This document shows, piece after piece, positions 32,479-34,704 of a DNA stretch of 34,704 nt. This DNA comes from Anaerolineales bacterium HSG24 (GTDB taxonomy: Bacteria > Chloroflexota > Anaerolineae > 4572-78 > J111). The translations under genes were made by a program, and so were the position numbers. The notes beneath the pieces were generated by a model. The model was not told the DNA's origin and made no database searches. It saw nothing but the letters and a program-made list of their open reading frames with translations. The stretch covers positions 1-34,704 of the forward strand of contig JAUCGB010000039.1 in NCBI GenBank assembly GCA_030377895.1, given 5' to 3'. How positions within the stretch are numbered: the first letter of the stretch is position 1; each line of letters starts with the position of its first letter.

Positions 32479-34605
32479 ATGAGTCAAAAAGACATACAAA
32501 CCTATTACAGCAAACTCGACCAATATCAACGGTTCGGTGGCAGTCGCAATGAGAGTAATATTCGACGAGCTTTCGCCAATTTGCTAGAGGCATATTGTAC
32601 GCCAAAAAACCTTATCTTGGTTGACGAATTAACCTTGAAGGATTCGCTGAAACGTCCCGATGGTACGGTCAAGGATGCCTTGCGACTCGATTGGGGACAT
32701 TGGGAATCGAAGGATACCAAAGACAAGCTGCATGATAAAATTGCCGAGAAAATCGCTAAAGGATATCCCACCTTCAATATTATTTTTGAAGATTCACAAA
32801 CGATTGTTCTCATGCAGCAGGGTATGGAAGTTTTGCGTGGCAACATGCAAGATGCTGATTTGTTAAATACTATATTAACCGAGTTTGTCAGCTATGAACG
32901 CCCCGAAATTCAAGAATTTCGCCATGCCATTGAGCAATTCAAGGAAGACATCCCCGACATCGTGGAAGCCTTACGGGGCATGATTGCCAAGCAAGCGAAG
33001 TCAAACGCCGATTTTCGCAATGCCCGTGCCGACTTTTGGCAGTTGTGCAAAGACTCGATTAACCCCGACATCAGCGAATTTGACATTAGAGAAATGCTCA
33101 TTCAGCATATTCTCACCCATGAGATTTTCAGTACTATTTTTGATGAAATGGCGTTTCATCGTGAAAATAATATCGCCATGCAATTGGATGATGTGGTCAA
33201 CACCTTTTTTACGGGCAAAACCCGCCGTAACACGTTGGCAAAGATTGATAATTATTATAAAACGATTAAACGGGAAGCGGCAAATATTGCCAATCATCAT
33301 GAAAAACAAAGATTTCTCAAAATGTTGTATGAGAATTTTTATAAAGCGTACAATCCCAAAGGAGCAGACCGACTCGGTATCGTCTACACCCCAAATGAGA
33401 TTGTGCGGTTCATGATAAAAAGCGTGGATCATCTGCTCGACAAACATTTTGAAACGAGTTTGCATGAAAAAGGCGTGGACATTCTCGACCCCGCCACTGG
33501 CACCGGCACATTTATCACCGACCTTATCGAATACATGCCAAAGCAATATCTTGAATACAAATACTTGCATGAAATTCATGCCAACGAAGTGTCGATACTC
33601 CCCTATTACATCGCCAATCTAAACATCGAATACACCTATCAACAAAAGATGAACGACTATCAACCATTTGAGCATATTGTCTTTGTGGATACGCTGGACA
33701 ACATGGGCTTTAAGTTTCATGGCAAGCAAGGCGTGTTTGAAGGTTTCGGCATGAGTGCGGAAAACTTGACAAGGATTAAAGAGCAAAATAAGCGTACCAT
33801 TTCGGTGATTATTGGCAATCCACCCTACAATGCCAATCAGATGAATGAAAACGACAACAACAAAAATCGGGAATATTGGGGCGATCCCAAGAAAAAAGGT
33901 AGAAATAAAAGTGGCAAAAAAGGGGTTGATGACCGCATTAAGGACACATACATTGATGCAAGCACCGCCCAAAAAACGAAAATGTACGACATGTATAGCC
34001 GTTTCATTCGTTGGGCAACTGATAGAGTTGATAACAATGGTATCGTGGCATTTATTACCAATCGTAGTTATCTTGATACCCGTACATTTGATGGTTTTCG
34101 TAAAACGGTTGCCCAAGAAGTTGATTTTATTTATGTGGTGGATACAAAAAGTGATGTGCGTAAAAATCCGAAAATTGCAGGCACAACACATAATGTGTTT
34201 GGGATTCAAGCGGGTGTGGCGGTTATTTTTTTGATAAAGAAAACTGCCATGACCGAACAAGCCAAAATTCACTATTTCACCTTGACCGATGATATGTTCA
34301 AAGCGGAAAAATTAACATGGTTTCAAGACACGCATATCGGCGACATTGCCTTTGAACGTATCCGCCCCGATAAGCATACCAATTGGCTGAATATCAGCGA
34401 TAATGATTTTGACGACCACATGCCCGTTTGTGATAAAGAAGTGAAATTGGGTAGAAGTGATAAGGCGATTTTTGGGTTATTTATTAATGGTGTTGTAACT
34501 GCTAGAGATGAGTGGGTTTATGATTTTAATCAACAGGTATTAGAAGAAAAAATTAAATATATGATTGATAAGTACAACTCGACTTTATCCAAAAGTGTGA
34601 CTTGA
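32479..34605 (+). CDS. Type IIG-like restriction/N6-adenine DNA methyltransferase, 3' frame broken
   Basis: I prefer the ATG at 32479 (ATAAGGAAAA upstream) to the TTG at 32452. The product is 708 residues. The N-terminal region (20-140) has a nuclease-like layout with ALRLDWGHWESKD (D...ExK). Residues 200-300 are helical. The methyltransferase follows: motif X/I region DRLGIVYTPNEIVRFM and DILDPATGTGTFI (SAM-binding), and the catalytic NPPYNA (motif IV). The remainder matches the early part of a target-recognition region. It should methylate adenine and possibly cleave at a defined DNA site. Such proteins normally continue well beyond this point; here the frame stops at 34605, while the frame read from 34590 stays open to the window edge with plausible continuation (DLKQGRKEI, EKQGLFF). 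A frameshift near 34590-34600 is likely. No partner gene is visible. Confidence 0.85.
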   Translation: MSQKDIQTYYSKLDQYQRFGGSRNESNIRRAFANLLEAYCTPKNLILVDELTLKDSLKRPDGTVKDALRLDWGHWESKDTKDKLHDKIAEKIAKGYPTFNIIFEDSQTIVLMQQGMEVLRGNMQDADLLNTILTEFVSYERPEIQEFRHAIEQFKEDIPDIVEALRGMIAKQAKSNADFRNARADFWQLCKDSINPDISEFDIREMLIQHILTHEIFSTIFDEMAFHRENNIAMQLDDVVNTFFTGKTRRNTLAKIDNYYKTIKREAANIANHHEKQRFLKMLYENFYKAYNPKGADRLGIVYTPNEIVRFMIKSVDHLLDKHFETSLHEKGVDILDPATGTGTFITDLIEYMPKQYLEYKYLHEIHANEVSILPYYIANLNIEYTYQQKMNDYQPFEHIVFVDTLDNMGFKFHGKQGVFEGFGMSAENLTRIKEQNKRTISVIIGNPPYNANQMNENDNNKNREYWGDPKKKGRNKSGKKGVDDRIKDTYIDASTAQKTKMYDMYSRFIRWATDRVDNNGIVAFITNRSYLDTRTFDGFRKTVAQEVDFIYVVDTKSDVRKNPKIAGTTHNVFGIQAGVAVIFLIKKTAMTEQAKIHYFTLTDDMFKAEKLTWFQDTHIGDIAFERIRPDKHTNWLNISDNDFDDHMPVCDKEVKLGRSDKAIFGLFINGVVTARDEWVYDFNQQVLEEKIKYMIDKYNSTLSKSVT

Positions 34606-34704
34606 AACAGGGTAGAAAAGAGATATCAAAAAAAGATGAAGAAGTTAGATCATCGGAAAAACAAGGGTTGTTTTTTTTGTTAAAGCAGAAATTGACGAAT
34701 TTAG

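Noticed and set aside
33001..33579. 192-codon minus-strand frame, and 33619-34272, under the methyltransferase gene
   Set aside because: Antisense shadows of a coding sequence with conserved methyltransferase motifs.
1..34704. rRNA and tRNA genes
   Set aside because: No rRNA-like sequence or tRNA cloverleaf was recognised by eye; a tRNA search program would be needed to exclude one fully.

Overview
The window looks like chromosomal DNA of a Chloroflexota bacterium (Anaerolineae/Ardenticatenales-like). That is an inference: two very large exported proteins end in the Y-L-P-hydrophobic-hydrophobic-x-K tail I associate with that phylum, there is a tandem pair of AAA-ATPase-like/PD-(D/E)XK proteins, and the intergenic DNA is crowded with small foldback elements and 7-8-nt tandem repeats. 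No rRNA, tRNA or CRISPR array was recognised.

Layout. 1-12.4 kb holds two exported proteins: a giant multidomain surface protein (5' end outside the window) with propeller, C-type lectin, cadherin-like, beta-helix and Calx-beta modules, then a subtilisin-fold (S8) protein whose catalytic Asp position reads Gly. 12.9-17.9 kb holds a TetR regulator overlapping a ROK sugar kinase, a DUF1624 membrane protein and a tandem duplicate of a GT2-like glycosyltransferase. 18.1-20.1 kb holds a DUF456 membrane protein, a PD-(D/E)XK-like protein and a cyclophilin broken by one extra base in a homopolymer. 20.3-23.3 kb holds a REC-PAS-PAS-GAF-GGDEF diguanylate cyclase and a small zinc-ribbon-like protein. 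23.8-27.2 kb holds the AAA-ATPase/nuclease pair. 27.5-31.2 kb holds an XRE-TPR protein, a compact 22-codon gene with its own promoter and hairpin, and a single-chain two-component system (REC-HK-REC-LuxR HTH). 31.2-34.7 kb holds two CIRCE operators, an AT-hook protein, a surface-protein remnant cut by an IS1-type transposase remnant, and an N6-adenine methyltransferase/restriction protein whose frame breaks near the window end.

Most unusual points: (i) four copies of a 118-162 bp foldback element with TACCCGACA termini, one of which supplies the last ten codons and stop of the diguanylate cyclase and carries matched changes in both termini; (ii) a perfect and a near-perfect CIRCE box between the two-component gene and the AT-hook gene, with no chaperone gene in view; (iii) the 22-residue peptide gene; (iv) a foldback element nested inside another with a probable target duplication; (v) the Asp-less S8 protein.

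How the genes may work together: the signalling genes (GGDEF protein, zinc-ribbon protein, REC-HK-REC-HTH, XRE-TPR, TetR) are mixed with envelope genes (surface protein, S8 protein, glycosyltransferases, DUF1624), which fits a surface-remodelling and environmental-response region interrupted by defence-like and mobile DNA. This functional link is inferred from proximity only.
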